This document shows positions 8,254 to 16,569 of a stretch of DNA of 64,000 nt, piece after piece. A program made the translations under genes and the position numbers. How positions within the stretch are numbered: the first letter of the stretch is position 1; each line of letters begins with the position of its first letter. The DNA is from G963668655 sp963668655. Lineage in GTDB: Bacteria > Myxococcota_A > SURF-8. The stretch spans positions 806,001 to 870,000 of the forward strand of contig CAXXPQ010000001.1 of assembly GCA_963668655.2 (NCBI GenBank). Reading direction: 5' to 3'. The notes under the pieces are model-generated. The model was not told the origin of the DNA. It worked only from the letters and a program-made list of their open reading frames with translations, and searched no databases.

Positions 8254-9779
8254 GGCGCGCGCCTCCCCTCGTGTTCGGCCAGGGCGCGGGTGGCTTCCTC
8301 GCGATCGTCGAAGTGCTGTTTGGCGGTTCCGTAAATGATATAGTCTTCGTGCCCCTTTCCCGCGATCAACAGGGCGTCGCCTTCCTGCGCAAGATTCACG
8401 GCGAGGCGGATGGCCTCTCGGCGATCCGGAATGACCACGTATTCTCCGGTCTTTGCGCCGCCGCCCTTCGCCGCAAGTGCAAGTCCCGCGTCGCGCACGC
8501 CCGGTTCGATGTCCCGCAGGATGGCCAGGGGATCCTCGGTGCGTGGATTGTCCGATGTGACGATGGCGATGTCCGAGCGTTCCCCCACGGCCCGGCCCAT
8601 GAGCGGCCGCTTGCCGCGATCTCGGTCGCCGCCGCAGCCGAACACCGTGATGACGCGCCCGGTTCTCAACTCGCGAAGAATGTCCAGTACGTTTTCCAGC
8701 GCGTCCGGCGTGTGGCTGTAATCCACGAACACATGCCGCCCGCCCGAGGGATCGGGCACGCGTTCCAGGCGTCCAGGGATGTTGATGCAGGCCGCCGCTC
8801 CGGAAACCGCCGCCTCCACGGAAAGCCCCAGCGCCACGCCGATGGCGATGGCCTGGAGCGTGTTCGCCATGTTGTGCCTGCCGATGAGCGGGCTGCGGAT
8901 CGCCGTGGCATTTCCGAGGATCTCCAGGGAGGCCGCGTTTCCGTCCAATGAAACGGATAGCTCCGTACAGCGAATGTTTGCCTCGGGTCGCCCCTTGACG
9001 GAGAAGCTCAGCACGCGCCCGGCGAAGCCTTTCACCATGGCCTCGCCCGCCTCGTCGTCCGCGTTGACGATGGCCGTGGGAGCGGGCTTCGGGCTTCGGG
9101 CCAGAAGCTCGGAGAACAGGCGGCGTTTCGCCTCGCGGTATCGCGCCATGTCGCCGTGATAATCGATGTGGTCGCGCGTGAGATTGGTGAACAGCCCGAT
9201 ATCGAAGGCCGCGCCATCCACGCGATGCTGATCCAGGGCGTGGGAAGAAACCTCCGCGAGTACGGTGTCCACCCCGGTATTCGCCATCTCCGAAAGCAGC
9301 CGCTGAAATTCGATGGGCCCCGGCGTGGTCGTGGGAGCCGGAACGACGCGTCCCGCGAAGCGATAGTTGATGGTGCCGATCACGCCCACCTTTCGTCCCG
9401 CCCGGGCGAGCATGGTTTCCGCCAGATAGGTGGTGGAGGTCTTTCCGTTGGTTCCCGTGATGCCCACGAGCGCGAGTTTCCGGGACGGGTGGCCGTAAAA
9501 GCGCGCGGCCAACGGGCCGATGAGCTTGCGGGTGTCGTCCAGAACGGCGGCCTGAACGCCCGAGGGAAGCCGGGAGGCGTCCTCCACGAGGAATGTCCGG
9601 CAGCCCGCATCGAAGGCGGATGCAATGTAGTCGTGACCGTTCGCGTCCGCGCCCTGCACGGCGACAAAGGCCGCGCCGGGTCCGGCCCTGCGGCTGTCGG
9701 CGGTCAGAACGGCGATGTCCGGATCTTCCGAACCGATTCGCGTGTGCCGCATGTTTTCAAGCAGGTTCGACAATTTCAT
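8250..9779 (-). CDS. murE: UDP-N-acetylmuramoyl-tripeptide synthetase, meso-diaminopimelate-adding
   Basis: Adds the third stem-peptide residue to UDP-MurNAc-L-Ala-D-Glu. The 509-residue product begins MKLSNLLENM; the frame stays open upstream but that part is antisense-like sequence within ftsI, and the ATG at 9779 overlaps the ftsI stop (ATGA). Motifs include GITGTNGKTSTTYL (P-loop), TTPGPIEFQ, EVSSHALDQHRVDG and DYSHTPDALENVL. The C-terminal SDNPRTEDP contains the DNPR box, which by established family knowledge marks meso-diaminopimelate rather than L-lysine specificity, consistent with a Gram-negative wall. Confidence 0.95.
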   Translation of the reverse strand: MKLSNLLENMRHTRIGSEDPDIAVLTADSRRAGPGAAFVAVQGADANGHDYIASAFDAGCRTFLVEDASRLPSGVQAAVLDDTRKLIGPLAARFYGHPSRKLALVGITGTNGKTSTTYLAETMLARAGRKVGVIGTINYRFAGRVVPAPTTTPGPIEFQRLLSEMANTGVDTVLAEVSSHALDQHRVDGAAFDIGLFTNLTRDHIDYHGDMARYREAKRRLFSELLARSPKPAPTAIVNADDEAGEAMVKGFAGRVLSFSVKGRPEANIRCTELSVSLDGNAASLEILGNATAIRSPLIGRHNMANTLQAIAIGVALGLSVEAAVSGAAACINIPGRLERVPDPSGGRHVFVDYSHTPDALENVLDILRELRTGRVITVFGCGGDRDRGKRPLMGRAVGERSDIAIVTSDNPRTEDPLAILRDIEPGVRDAGLALAAKGGGAKTGEYVVIPDRREAIRLAVNLAQEGDALLIAGKGHEDYIIYGTAKQHFDDREEATRALAEHEGRRAP

Positions 9780-11539
9780 GGTTCCACCCTGGCCAGTTCG
9801 CCCGGTTGGGTGCATACGCCGAGCATCGGGGCGATTTCCTCCGCGATGCGGCGAAACGCCGGAGCGGCCACGTCTCCGCCGTAGTATTTGCCTTTCGGTT
9901 CGTCCACCATCACCAGGATCAGGAGTTTCGGATTTCTCGCCGGGAGATAACCCACGAAGCTGCTGGTCCAGTAATCCCGGGTGTTCGTCTTCGCATTCTT
10001 CGACAGTTTTTCGCTGGTGCCGGTTTTTCCGGCGATGTCGCAATCCTTGATCCGCGCCTGGGTTCCCGTTCCCCCGTCCGCCACGGCCATTTCCATCATC
10101 TCGCGCACGAGTTTGGCGGTGTGTTCCGAAAGCAGGCGGCGTCGGATTTCCGGATGGAATTCCTCCACCACGCTTCCATCGGGGGCTTCCAGCCGTTCCA
10201 CGATGCGTGGGCGGATCAGCTTGCCGCCGTTGGCGATGGCCGCGACGGCGGTGGCGAGTTGTAACGGTGTGGCGGTCAGGCCCTGGCCGAAACTGATCGT
10301 CGCGAGTTCCAGCGGCACCCAGGTGTCGCCCGGACGCAGGAGCCCTTTGGTTTCGGCGGGCAGGCGGATCTCGGTGCGCTTCCCGAATCCGAAATCGATC
10401 AGGGTCCGATACAGGCGCTCGCGTCCCAGACGTGCGCCGATCTTGGCCATACCGATATTGCTGCTCTTGGCCAGCACGTTTCGGACGGTGAGTTCGCCGT
10501 ATGGCTTGGAATCGTGGATGGTCTTTCCCGGAACCTTGTACGAACCGTTTTCGCAGTCGATCCTTTCGTCCGGAACCACAAGGCCTTCTTCCAAAGCCGA
10601 GGCGACGACCACCGGTTTCAGCGTGGAGCCGGGTTCGTAGCCGTGCTCGATGGCGAAGTTGTGAACGTTGGACAGGTCCGTGTCGGAGAGGTCGTTGGAA
10701 TCGAACGTCGGGCTCTGGGCCATGGCCAGAATCGCGCCGCTGGACGGATCCATGACGATGACGATGCCCGCCCGCGCGTTGAACTCCGCCACCGTATCGG
10801 CGATGACCTTCTCCGAGATGAACTGTACGCTACGGTCCAGGGTGAGCACGATGTTGTCGCCCGTGGGAACATCCAGGGACAGACTGATGTCCGAAACGGC
10901 GAGTTGCCGCCCGGAAGGCGTTTTGAATCCGGCCAGTTCGATGGATTCCCCGCAAAGCGACTCGTTGAATTCGCTCTCGATTCCCATGCGACCCCGGTTG
11001 TCGATATCCGTGAAGCCGAGAACCGGAGAGGCCAGGCGGGCCGCCGGATAGACTCGCTGGTCCTCGTCCAGCCAGGCCAGTTCCTGCAGTTTTTCCTCGT
11101 CCGGAAAGGATGCCACCGAGCGTGAAACGATCTGCCGGAACACTTCCGCCTTGTCTTCCGTGACGCGCCGGTGCAGCCAGACGAAGTGACGCTTGCCGTC
11201 CAGGCGGCGCAAGGTGCGCTCCGGCGTCTTGAAGAATTTCTTCAGAAGATCCTTGGCCAGTTCCCGTTCCCGCCGGGTCATGGTGGCCGGACGCGCGGTT
11301 AACGACGGCGCCTGGGCGTTGCTGGCCAGGACGCGTTTTTTCCGATCCAGAATCTGTCCCCGGCGTGGCTGGATGACGACGCGCCCCAGGGTCTGGTTGC
11401 TGGCCATGGACGACAGTTTTTCTCCCTCGACCATCTGGAGGGAATAGGCGCGCAACGCCACCAGGACGAATAACAGAAACAGAAACGCCATCACGAATTT
11501 GATGCGGCGATGGATTTTCCGGTAATCCTTATCCAGCAT
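9776..11539 (-). CDS. ftsI: Division-specific peptidoglycan transpeptidase FtsI (PBP3)
   Basis: Class B penicillin-binding protein that cross-links septal peptidoglycan with FtsW. The 587-residue protein has a short cytoplasmic tail, one membrane helix (about residues 12-32), a dimerisation region with GRGQILDRKKRVLA-like sequence, and a transpeptidase domain. That domain holds all three active-site motifs: STLK (in EPGSTLKPVV, the catalytic Ser), SSN (in AKSSNIGMA) and KTG (in IAGKTGTSEK). No PASTA repeats are present. It starts 27 bases after the ftsL stop and overlaps murE by 4 bases. Confidence 0.94.
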   Translation of the reverse strand: MLDKDYRKIHRRIKFVMAFLFLLFVLVALRAYSLQMVEGEKLSSMASNQTLGRVVIQPRRGQILDRKKRVLASNAQAPSLTARPATMTRRERELAKDLLKKFFKTPERTLRRLDGKRHFVWLHRRVTEDKAEVFRQIVSRSVASFPDEEKLQELAWLDEDQRVYPAARLASPVLGFTDIDNRGRMGIESEFNESLCGESIELAGFKTPSGRQLAVSDISLSLDVPTGDNIVLTLDRSVQFISEKVIADTVAEFNARAGIVIVMDPSSGAILAMAQSPTFDSNDLSDTDLSNVHNFAIEHGYEPGSTLKPVVVASALEEGLVVPDERIDCENGSYKVPGKTIHDSKPYGELTVRNVLAKSSNIGMAKIGARLGRERLYRTLIDFGFGKRTEIRLPAETKGLLRPGDTWVPLELATISFGQGLTATPLQLATAVAAIANGGKLIRPRIVERLEAPDGSVVEEFHPEIRRRLLSEHTAKLVREMMEMAVADGGTGTQARIKDCDIAGKTGTSEKLSKNAKTNTRDYWTSSFVGYLPARNPKLLILVMVDEPKGKYYGGDVAAPAFRRIAEEIAPMLGVCTQPGELARVEP

Positions 11540-11566
11540 GGATCGCCTCCACGGCGTGACGGCCCT

Positions 11567-12043
11567 TCATGGAAGTTTCCGGATCTGCTTCGGTTCGGGC
11601 GTTTGCATTTTCTGCTGCAAAGCGCGGCGTTTGATGAGTTCGGGCTCCTTGAAAGTTCCGATCTGTCGGGTCAGGCGCTCTTTTTCCTTCAACATCCGGC
11701 TGTGCTGGCGCTTGATTTCCGTCAGTTCGAAACGCATGTGGCGCGTGCTGCTGTTCAGACCCACGATGGCGAAGGCCAAAAGCAGGATCGCCACCAGGAC
11801 GCCCAGGAACAGCCGCCGTTCCCTCGGATCGATCGTCGCGCCCGGGCGACTGTCGGGTTTCGTCTTCTCCTTGCGATTGACCATCGTTTTCGGTTCCGCC
11901 ATGACGGAAGCGGCCGCCGAAGGCTTGACCCGCGTGACGCGGGTGTTGGCCGGGCCCTTGCGTACGACGGCGTTGTTTTTCCGTCGGTTCGACGGAAGGC
12001 GAACGGTAACGGAGCTTCGCTTTTTTTTCGTAACCTGCGTCAT
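11567..12043 (-). CDS. ftsL: FtsL-like bitopic cell-division protein
   Basis: Small divisome protein that forms a periplasmic coiled coil with FtsB and FtsQ and activates FtsWI. FtsL proteins are poorly conserved in sequence, so the call rests on architecture and position. The product is 158 residues with a very basic cytoplasmic tail (about 1-52), one membrane helix (RRLFLGVLVAILLLAFAIVG, about 54-76) and a heptad-rich helix containing ELTEIKRQHSRMLKEKERL and ending RRALQQKMQ. It lies exactly between rsmH and ftsI, the conserved ftsL slot. The cytoplasmic tail is longer than in E. coli FtsL. Confidence 0.8.
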   Translation of the reverse strand: MTQVTKKKRSSVTVRLPSNRRKNNAVVRKGPANTRVTRVKPSAAASVMAEPKTMVNRKEKTKPDSRPGATIDPRERRLFLGVLVAILLLAFAIVGLNSSTRHMRFELTEIKRQHSRMLKEKERLTRQIGTFKEPELIKRRALQQKMQTPEPKQIRKLP

Positions 12044-12044
12044 G

Positions 12045-12995
12045 TCAAACCCTTTCGGCGACGCGCAGCCGGGCGCTGCGGCTTCTGGGGTTCGATTCGA
12101 TTTCCGCTTCTCCGGGAAGAATCGGCTTGCGGGTCAGCGACCGGGCCTGTCGTTTCTTGTCGCAGACACAGACCGGGAATCCCGGGGGGCAGACGCAATC
12201 CTTTTCCCACTCGCGAAACGCCCGGCGCACCAGGCGGTCCTCCAGGCTGTGATAGGCGATGACGGCCAGGCGTCCGCCGGGGTTCAGCGCCTCCAGGGCC
12301 TGGGGAAGCATGCGCTCCAGACTTTCCAGTTCCCGATTTACGGCGATGCGCAGGGCCTGGAAACTGCGGGTGGCCGGGTGAATCTTCTTCGGGTGGAAGC
12401 GTTTGGGAATGGCGGCGGATATGGTGTCCGCCAGTTCCCCGGTGCTTTGCAGGCGTCCGGCCTCGGATTTCGCTTTCACGGCGCGGGCGATGCGCCCGGC
12501 GTTTCGTTCCTCGCCGTAGTCGGAGAGAATTTTCGCCAGTTCGCGCCAGTCCAGCCGTTCGATGAGATCTCCGGCCGAATCGGGAAGTCCGGGATCGAGG
12601 CGCATGTCCAACGGCCCCGACTCCCGGAAGCTCAGGCCGCGCGCGGCGTCCAGTTGCACGGAGCTGAATCCGAGATCGGCCAGGATGCCGTCCACCGGGC
12701 CCACGCCCCGCTCTTTCAGGCATTGCGAAAGATTCCGGAAGTTGTCGTGGACAAGCGTCACCCGTTCGCCGTAGGGCTGGAAACGTTTTCGTCCGTTCTC
12801 GATCATTCCGGCGTCCATGTCGAATCCGATCAGTCGTCCGTCCGGAGCGCTCCGCTCCAGAATCTCCGTGGCGTGGCCGCCGCCGTCCAGGGTCAGGTCC
12901 ACATAGATCTTTCCGCTCTCGATGGCCAGCGCGTCCAGCGTTTCGGTCAAAAGTACGGGAACATGCCCCGCGACGTTCCCGTCAGCAGGCGACAT
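12045..12995 (-). CDS. rsmH: 16S rRNA (cytosine-1402-N4)-methyltransferase RsmH (MraW)
   Basis: SAM-dependent enzyme that N4-methylates C1402 of 16S rRNA; RsmI, encoded at 19965-20828, 2'-O-methylates the same nucleotide. The 316-residue product begins with the family signature GHVPVLLTETLDAL and continues with DLTLDGGGHATEIL (SAM-binding) and DGILADLGFSSVQLD. The C-terminal part has YHSLEDRLVRRAF and the Cys-containing CVCPPGFPVCVCDKK. Its start lies inside the 3' end of the STAS gene (14-base overlap). Confidence 0.95.
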   Translation of the reverse strand: MSPADGNVAGHVPVLLTETLDALAIESGKIYVDLTLDGGGHATEILERSAPDGRLIGFDMDAGMIENGRKRFQPYGERVTLVHDNFRNLSQCLKERGVGPVDGILADLGFSSVQLDAARGLSFRESGPLDMRLDPGLPDSAGDLIERLDWRELAKILSDYGEERNAGRIARAVKAKSEAGRLQSTGELADTISAAIPKRFHPKKIHPATRSFQALRIAVNRELESLERMLPQALEALNPGGRLAVIAYHSLEDRLVRRAFREWEKDCVCPPGFPVCVCDKKRQARSLTRKPILPGEAEIESNPRSRSARLRVAERV

Positions 12996-13323
12996 CGCCC
13001 AGCGCTTCCGAGACGTTCCGGGTGTTCTCGAATCCGTCCTCGAATCCCAGGACGGTGAAAATGTCTTTCAGATACGGGTTCATTCCGGCCAGAATCAGGC
13101 GGCCGTTTTTCCGGTGAATTTGGCGCTGCATCATGGCCAGCAGGTCCGTCAGTCGGTAGTAGACGTGTTCGCACTGGCAGAAGTCCAGAATCACCCGGCG
13201 GCATTCTCCCTTTTCGACCAGATCGGAAAGAAGAAGCCGCAGGGGCCGTAGATCGGCGCGACTGAACAAGCGCTCCACGCGAATCAGCACCACCCCGCTG
13301 ACGGATTGATCGACGACAAACAT
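12982..13323 (-). CDS. STAS-domain protein inserted in the dcw operon
   Basis: A single-domain STAS protein of 113 residues, the fold of anti-sigma-factor antagonists and other signalling or scaffold modules. Beta-alpha alternation is clear: VVLIRVERLFSRADLRPLRLLLSD-like, CRRVILDFCQCEHVYY, then RQIHRKNGRLILAGMNPYLKDIF and GFEDGFENTRNVSEAL. The canonical phosphorylated DS(S/T)G loop is replaced by HVYYRLTD, so classical serine-phosphorylation switching is doubtful. I chose the ATG at 13323 (RBS GGGAATC-like) over a GTG at 13335. The 14-base overlap with rsmH and co-orientation show it belongs to the operon. The partner is unknown. Confidence 0.82.
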   Translation of the reverse strand: MFVVDQSVSGVVLIRVERLFSRADLRPLRLLLSDLVEKGECRRVILDFCQCEHVYYRLTDLLAMMQRQIHRKNGRLILAGMNPYLKDIFTVLGFEDGFENTRNVSEALGDVAC

Positions 13324-13380
13324 GATGATTCCCACTCGCTTGACTGAAGAGAACGAATTTCCCGTACCCGAAAAAATAAA

Positions 13381-13866
13381 TCAGAACTTGAACAGATCCG
13401 GATGGCTCCGGAGCACCGTAAACGCCTTGCGCCGGGTTTCTCCGTCCCGCAGGGCATAATTTTCCTCGGTCCACAATTCGAACCACATGCCTGCGCCCAC
13501 CCAGACCAGACCGCTTGTTTCCGAAATGCCACCCATTTTCTTGAAGGCCGGCGGCACCACCAGCCGATCCTGCTTGTCCAGGTTGCAGGGCGTGCTGTGG
13601 TTCAGATAACCCACCAACAGTTCGCGAAAGTCGTCCTGCCCCAGCATTTCCTCCGCCCGGGCATAAAACGCGTTCCAGCGTTCGGCGGTCCAGACTTCAA
13701 GGTAATCCACTTCGGGATCCCGGCCGCGCATGAGCATCACGCCCTGATCGTCGTCCGGCAGCTTCTTCCGGAACACGGCCGGAATCTGAACGCGGTTCTT
13801 TTTATCGATCTTGCCGTCGGCAAGCCCGAAGAACCCCGTCTGTTTTGTCGAACCCGAAATGTCCAT
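13381..13866 (-). CDS. mraZ: Transcriptional regulator MraZ
   Basis: First gene of the dcw cluster; in other bacteria MraZ forms a ring of swapped-hairpin (AbrB-like) domains and autoregulates the cluster by binding short G-rich repeats. The 161-residue product carries two DxxxR-type motifs, DKKNRVQIPAVFR (about residue 21) and DKQDRLVVPPAFK (about residue 99), one per MraZ half. The repeats at 13971-13994 just downstream of its predicted -10 are a plausible binding site. A 57-base gap separates it from the STAS gene. Confidence 0.94.
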   Translation of the reverse strand: MDISGSTKQTGFFGLADGKIDKKNRVQIPAVFRKKLPDDDQGVMLMRGRDPEVDYLEVWTAERWNAFYARAEEMLGQDDFRELLVGYLNHSTPCNLDKQDRLVVPPAFKKMGGISETSGLVWVGAGMWFELWTEENYALRDGETRRKAFTVLRSHPDLFKF

Positions 13867-13969
13867 GAGTTAACGTTTGCCTCTTTCCATGCCCTATGTT
13901 ATGATTCTTTCCTTAGAGGGCGCGTTCACGATCTCGTTGTGAAACCGCCCGAAGGCCGAAAAGACCGTT

Positions 13970-13996
13970 TAGGGAAAGTTAGGGCCGTTTAGGGAA
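13970..13996. promoter_or_regulatory. Candidate MraZ operator: three 10-bp-phased AGGG repeats
   Basis: Three copies of AGGG start at 13971, 13981 and 13991, each preceded by T and spaced exactly one helical turn apart. A longer direct repeat CCGTTTAGGGAA occurs at 13965 and 13985. Known MraZ sites are TGGGN-like repeats separated by 5 bases. Here the repeats follow the predicted mraZ -10 box immediately, as expected for an autorepressor site. They read AGGG on the + strand, opposite to mraZ. Confidence 0.6.
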
Positions 13997-14025
13997 GTTA
14001 TAGCTTATGTACCCTATAAATACAA
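13997..14025 (-). promoter_or_regulatory. Sigma-70-type promoter of the dcw operon
   Basis: On the minus strand, TTGTAT (14020-14025) is followed after 17 bases by TATAAC (13997-14002). It lies about 130 bases upstream of mraZ, and the AGGG repeats begin right after the -10 box. Confidence 0.6.
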
Positions 14026-14063
14026 GGGCGATCTTTTCTCTTTTTAAGCAATCCTCAATATGC

Positions 14064-14164
14064 TGGGGTGTCGTACCCCGCGGACACTACATATAGTATG
14101 TAGTTTTTGCGACTTTTTCTTGTTCGAGGTTCTCCGTTCTGTTCAAATCATTAATATTATTAAT
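14064..14164 (+). promoter_or_regulatory. Palindrome-rich leader of the spoT-like gene
   Basis: Three inverted repeats follow each other. GGGGT-GTCGT-ACCCC is at 14065-14079. ACTACATATAGTATGTAGT (14086-14104, 8-bp arms, 3-base centre) is followed by TTTTT. ATTAATA-T-TATTAAT is at 14150-14164. The middle one could be an attenuator or operator. I see no confident -35/-10 pair for the plus-strand gene. Confidence 0.5.
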
Positions 14165-14255
14165 GGTTTCCGCCGTGCCGTAAACGCGGGCATGCTTGAA
14201 ACCGGACGCACAACTCCCGAGGAATCGGGATCGAACGCTCAAACGGGAATGCAGA

Positions 14256-16412
14256 ATGCCGGTGGATAAAAAAAAGCAGGTGATCGAGCAGCGTGAGGGA
14301 ATTCTCCGGACCTTCCTGAAATTCTATCCGAACCATCCCACGGACCGGATCGTTCGGGCCATGGATTATGCCGAGTTGTTGCATCGCGGCCAATTGCGGA
14401 AAAGCGGCCTGCCCTATATCGTACATCCCCTGTCGGTGGCGCATATCGCGGCGGAAAACCAGCTGGACGAAAAGTGCATCATCATCGCGCTTCTGCACGA
14501 CACCATCGAGGACACCGTGGCCAGCCGGGAATCCGTGGCCAAGAAATTCGACGAGGACATCGCCCAGCTCGTGGAGGCGCTGACCAAGATCCGGCGCTAC
14601 TCCATGGACCGTTCCGTGGTGGACAAGCAGGGCACCTACCAGCGTATTCTGGAGGCCGCCAGCCGGGACATCCGCCCGCTCATCATCAAGATCTTCGACC
14701 GGCTGAACAACATGCGCGAGATGGAACACATGTCGGAAGAGGCCCAGCAGCGCATCAGTCGAGAAACGCTGGATGTTTACGTTCCATTGGCCCGGCGTCT
14801 GGGCATGCGCGACGTGGAGACGGAACTGGCCAACCTGTCCCTGGGATTCCTTTATCCCGACCGGGTGGCTTTGATTCGAAAGCGCCTGGACGCCGACCGG
14901 GAGCGCACCGGCGACCGCATCCGTGAGATTGCGGAAGTGATCGTCCGCAAGTGCCAGGAACACGAAATCGTGGTGGAAGTGGACGGCCGCTGGCCGGAGA
15001 TTTTCGATTTCTATCACGGCCCCGAAGGGGTACTGAACCCGAACGCCGATATCGAGCTGCACGTCGGCGTCACGGCCGAGGAGCCGCTTCAGCTCTACGG
15101 CATTCTGGGCGTGCTGCACTCCATGTTCGCGCCGGTCCCGAAGGAACTCCGCGACACCATCGCCAGTCCCATGGCCAACGGGTATCGCGCCATCGAATCC
15201 AAGCTTCTGATCGACAGCCGACGCTATCATTTCGCCATATGCACTCCTGAAATGAATCAGATGAATCGGAGAGGGATCATTTACAACTGGCGCTCCAATC
15301 AGAACCGTCTGAGCAGTTATTTCACCAACTACATGCGCCTTCTGGGCGAATTGCTGGCGGACGAGGACGTGCGGGTGGACGAGGTGCTTCAGCAGTCCAA
15401 CGTGGACGGCATCTACGTGTATTCGCCCCGCAAGGAACCCTATTTCCTGCCCTACAATTCCACCGCCATGGATTTCGCCTACGAGGTTCATCGGGACGTG
15501 GGCGATCATGCCCGCAAGGCCATCATCAACGGCATGGAGCGTCCGGTTTCCCAGAAACTCGCCTCCGGCGACGTCGTGGAGATCGTGACGGGGAAGACGC
15601 CCGTGGCGCGCAAGAACTGGAATTCCTTCGTCACCACGCCCAAAGCCAAGGCGGCCATCAAGCGGCTCCACAACAAGGAAGTGGAGATGCGCTCCATCGA
15701 GCTCGGCCAGCAGATGTTTTTCTTCGAACTGGAGAAATACGGCCGGGACGCCCGCATCGTGGTGGGCGGGGCGGATTTCAAGAAGATTCTGGACAAGGAA
15801 GGGCTCAGCCTGAACGAATTCTACCGTCGCATCTGGGATCGTCAGATCATTTCCTCGCGCTTCATCATGCAGCACGGCATCGTGCCGAAAAACCAGGTGG
15901 ACAAGCAGCGCAAGGTGGAGCGGGCCAGTATCCGCAGCAAGATTTTCAGCAGTCTGAAAAACAAGTCCGGTCCGAAATGCCGTCTGACCCAAAACGACAT
16001 CTTCGTGAATTTCGCCCAGTGCTGCAAGCCGGTCATCGGAGACAAGGTGGTCGGCATCGTCAATGCGGGCAAGGGGATTTCCGTGCATCGGGACAACTGT
16101 CCCAACATCAGGGAGATGCCCGTGGAACGGCGCGTGGTGGTGGAATGGGACATGGACCGCCCCTTGGAAGAGGCGGTGCTGAACCTTCAGGTCATGGACG
16201 AACCCGGCGTGCTGGCCAAGATTCTGGCCGCCGTGAAGAAATACAACATCAACATCACGGAATTCGACGCCAAGACCATCTCCACGGACGAGGAAAGCCG
16301 GGCGGCGGTGCTGAAATTCCGCCTGGATCTGTCCAACCAGAGGGAATTGCTGCGCGTGGTCAAGGACATCCGCAAACTGGATGCCGTAGTCGCCATCACC
16401 CACGAAGAATAA
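14256..16412 (+). CDS. spoT: RelA/SpoT homologue, hydrolase intact, synthetase domain degenerate
   Basis: Long RSH protein (718 residues) for (p)ppGpp turnover. The HD hydrolase half is intact: GLPYIVHPLSVAHI (metal-binding His), HDTIEDT (HD motif, about residue 81) and IIKIFDRLNNMR (second Asp). The synthetase half (about 215-345) is recognisable from NGYRAIESK, but the RFKD stretch reads ELRD and the ExQIRT catalytic motif reads HFAICT. The AAHW motif reads IYNW. TGS (about 385-445, YVYSPRKEPYFLP), the CC/zinc-finger region (FAQCCKPVIGD) and C-terminal ACT (about 640-718) are present. I prefer the ATG at 14256; an in-frame TTG lies 60 bases upstream. Likely hydrolase-only, so another synthetase would be needed elsewhere. 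Confidence 0.9.
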   Translation: MPVDKKKQVIEQREGILRTFLKFYPNHPTDRIVRAMDYAELLHRGQLRKSGLPYIVHPLSVAHIAAENQLDEKCIIIALLHDTIEDTVASRESVAKKFDEDIAQLVEALTKIRRYSMDRSVVDKQGTYQRILEAASRDIRPLIIKIFDRLNNMREMEHMSEEAQQRISRETLDVYVPLARRLGMRDVETELANLSLGFLYPDRVALIRKRLDADRERTGDRIREIAEVIVRKCQEHEIVVEVDGRWPEIFDFYHGPEGVLNPNADIELHVGVTAEEPLQLYGILGVLHSMFAPVPKELRDTIASPMANGYRAIESKLLIDSRRYHFAICTPEMNQMNRRGIIYNWRSNQNRLSSYFTNYMRLLGELLADEDVRVDEVLQQSNVDGIYVYSPRKEPYFLPYNSTAMDFAYEVHRDVGDHARKAIINGMERPVSQKLASGDVVEIVTGKTPVARKNWNSFVTTPKAKAAIKRLHNKEVEMRSIELGQQMFFFELEKYGRDARIVVGGADFKKILDKEGLSLNEFYRRIWDRQIISSRFIMQHGIVPKNQVDKQRKVERASIRSKIFSSLKNKSGPKCRLTQNDIFVNFAQCCKPVIGDKVVGIVNAGKGISVHRDNCPNIREMPVERRVVVEWDMDRPLEEAVLNLQVMDEPGVLAKILAAVKKYNINITEFDAKTISTDEESRAAVLKFRLDLSNQRELLRVVKDIRKLDAVVAITHEE

Positions 16413-16569
16413 CGACCGGATCCGTTTTCCGGAAACCGTGTTCCGGGCGGCGATTTATCTCCATTTTTCATGCGAAAGCTTCTGGCGTCTGGTATCAATC
16501 CCGATTATTCATATAGGTGATGCGTGGGCTTCGGTTATGGCCGGCCGCTTGAATGGAAAGGATAACACC

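Noticed and set aside
14196..14255. Upstream TTG start for the RelA/SpoT homologue
   Set aside because: The added 20 residues do not belong to the family, and the ATG at 14256 fits the usual N-terminus.
14160..16403. 747-codon open frame on the minus strand
   Set aside because: Complement of the RelA/SpoT homologue; repeated Val/His/Phe composition and no family features.
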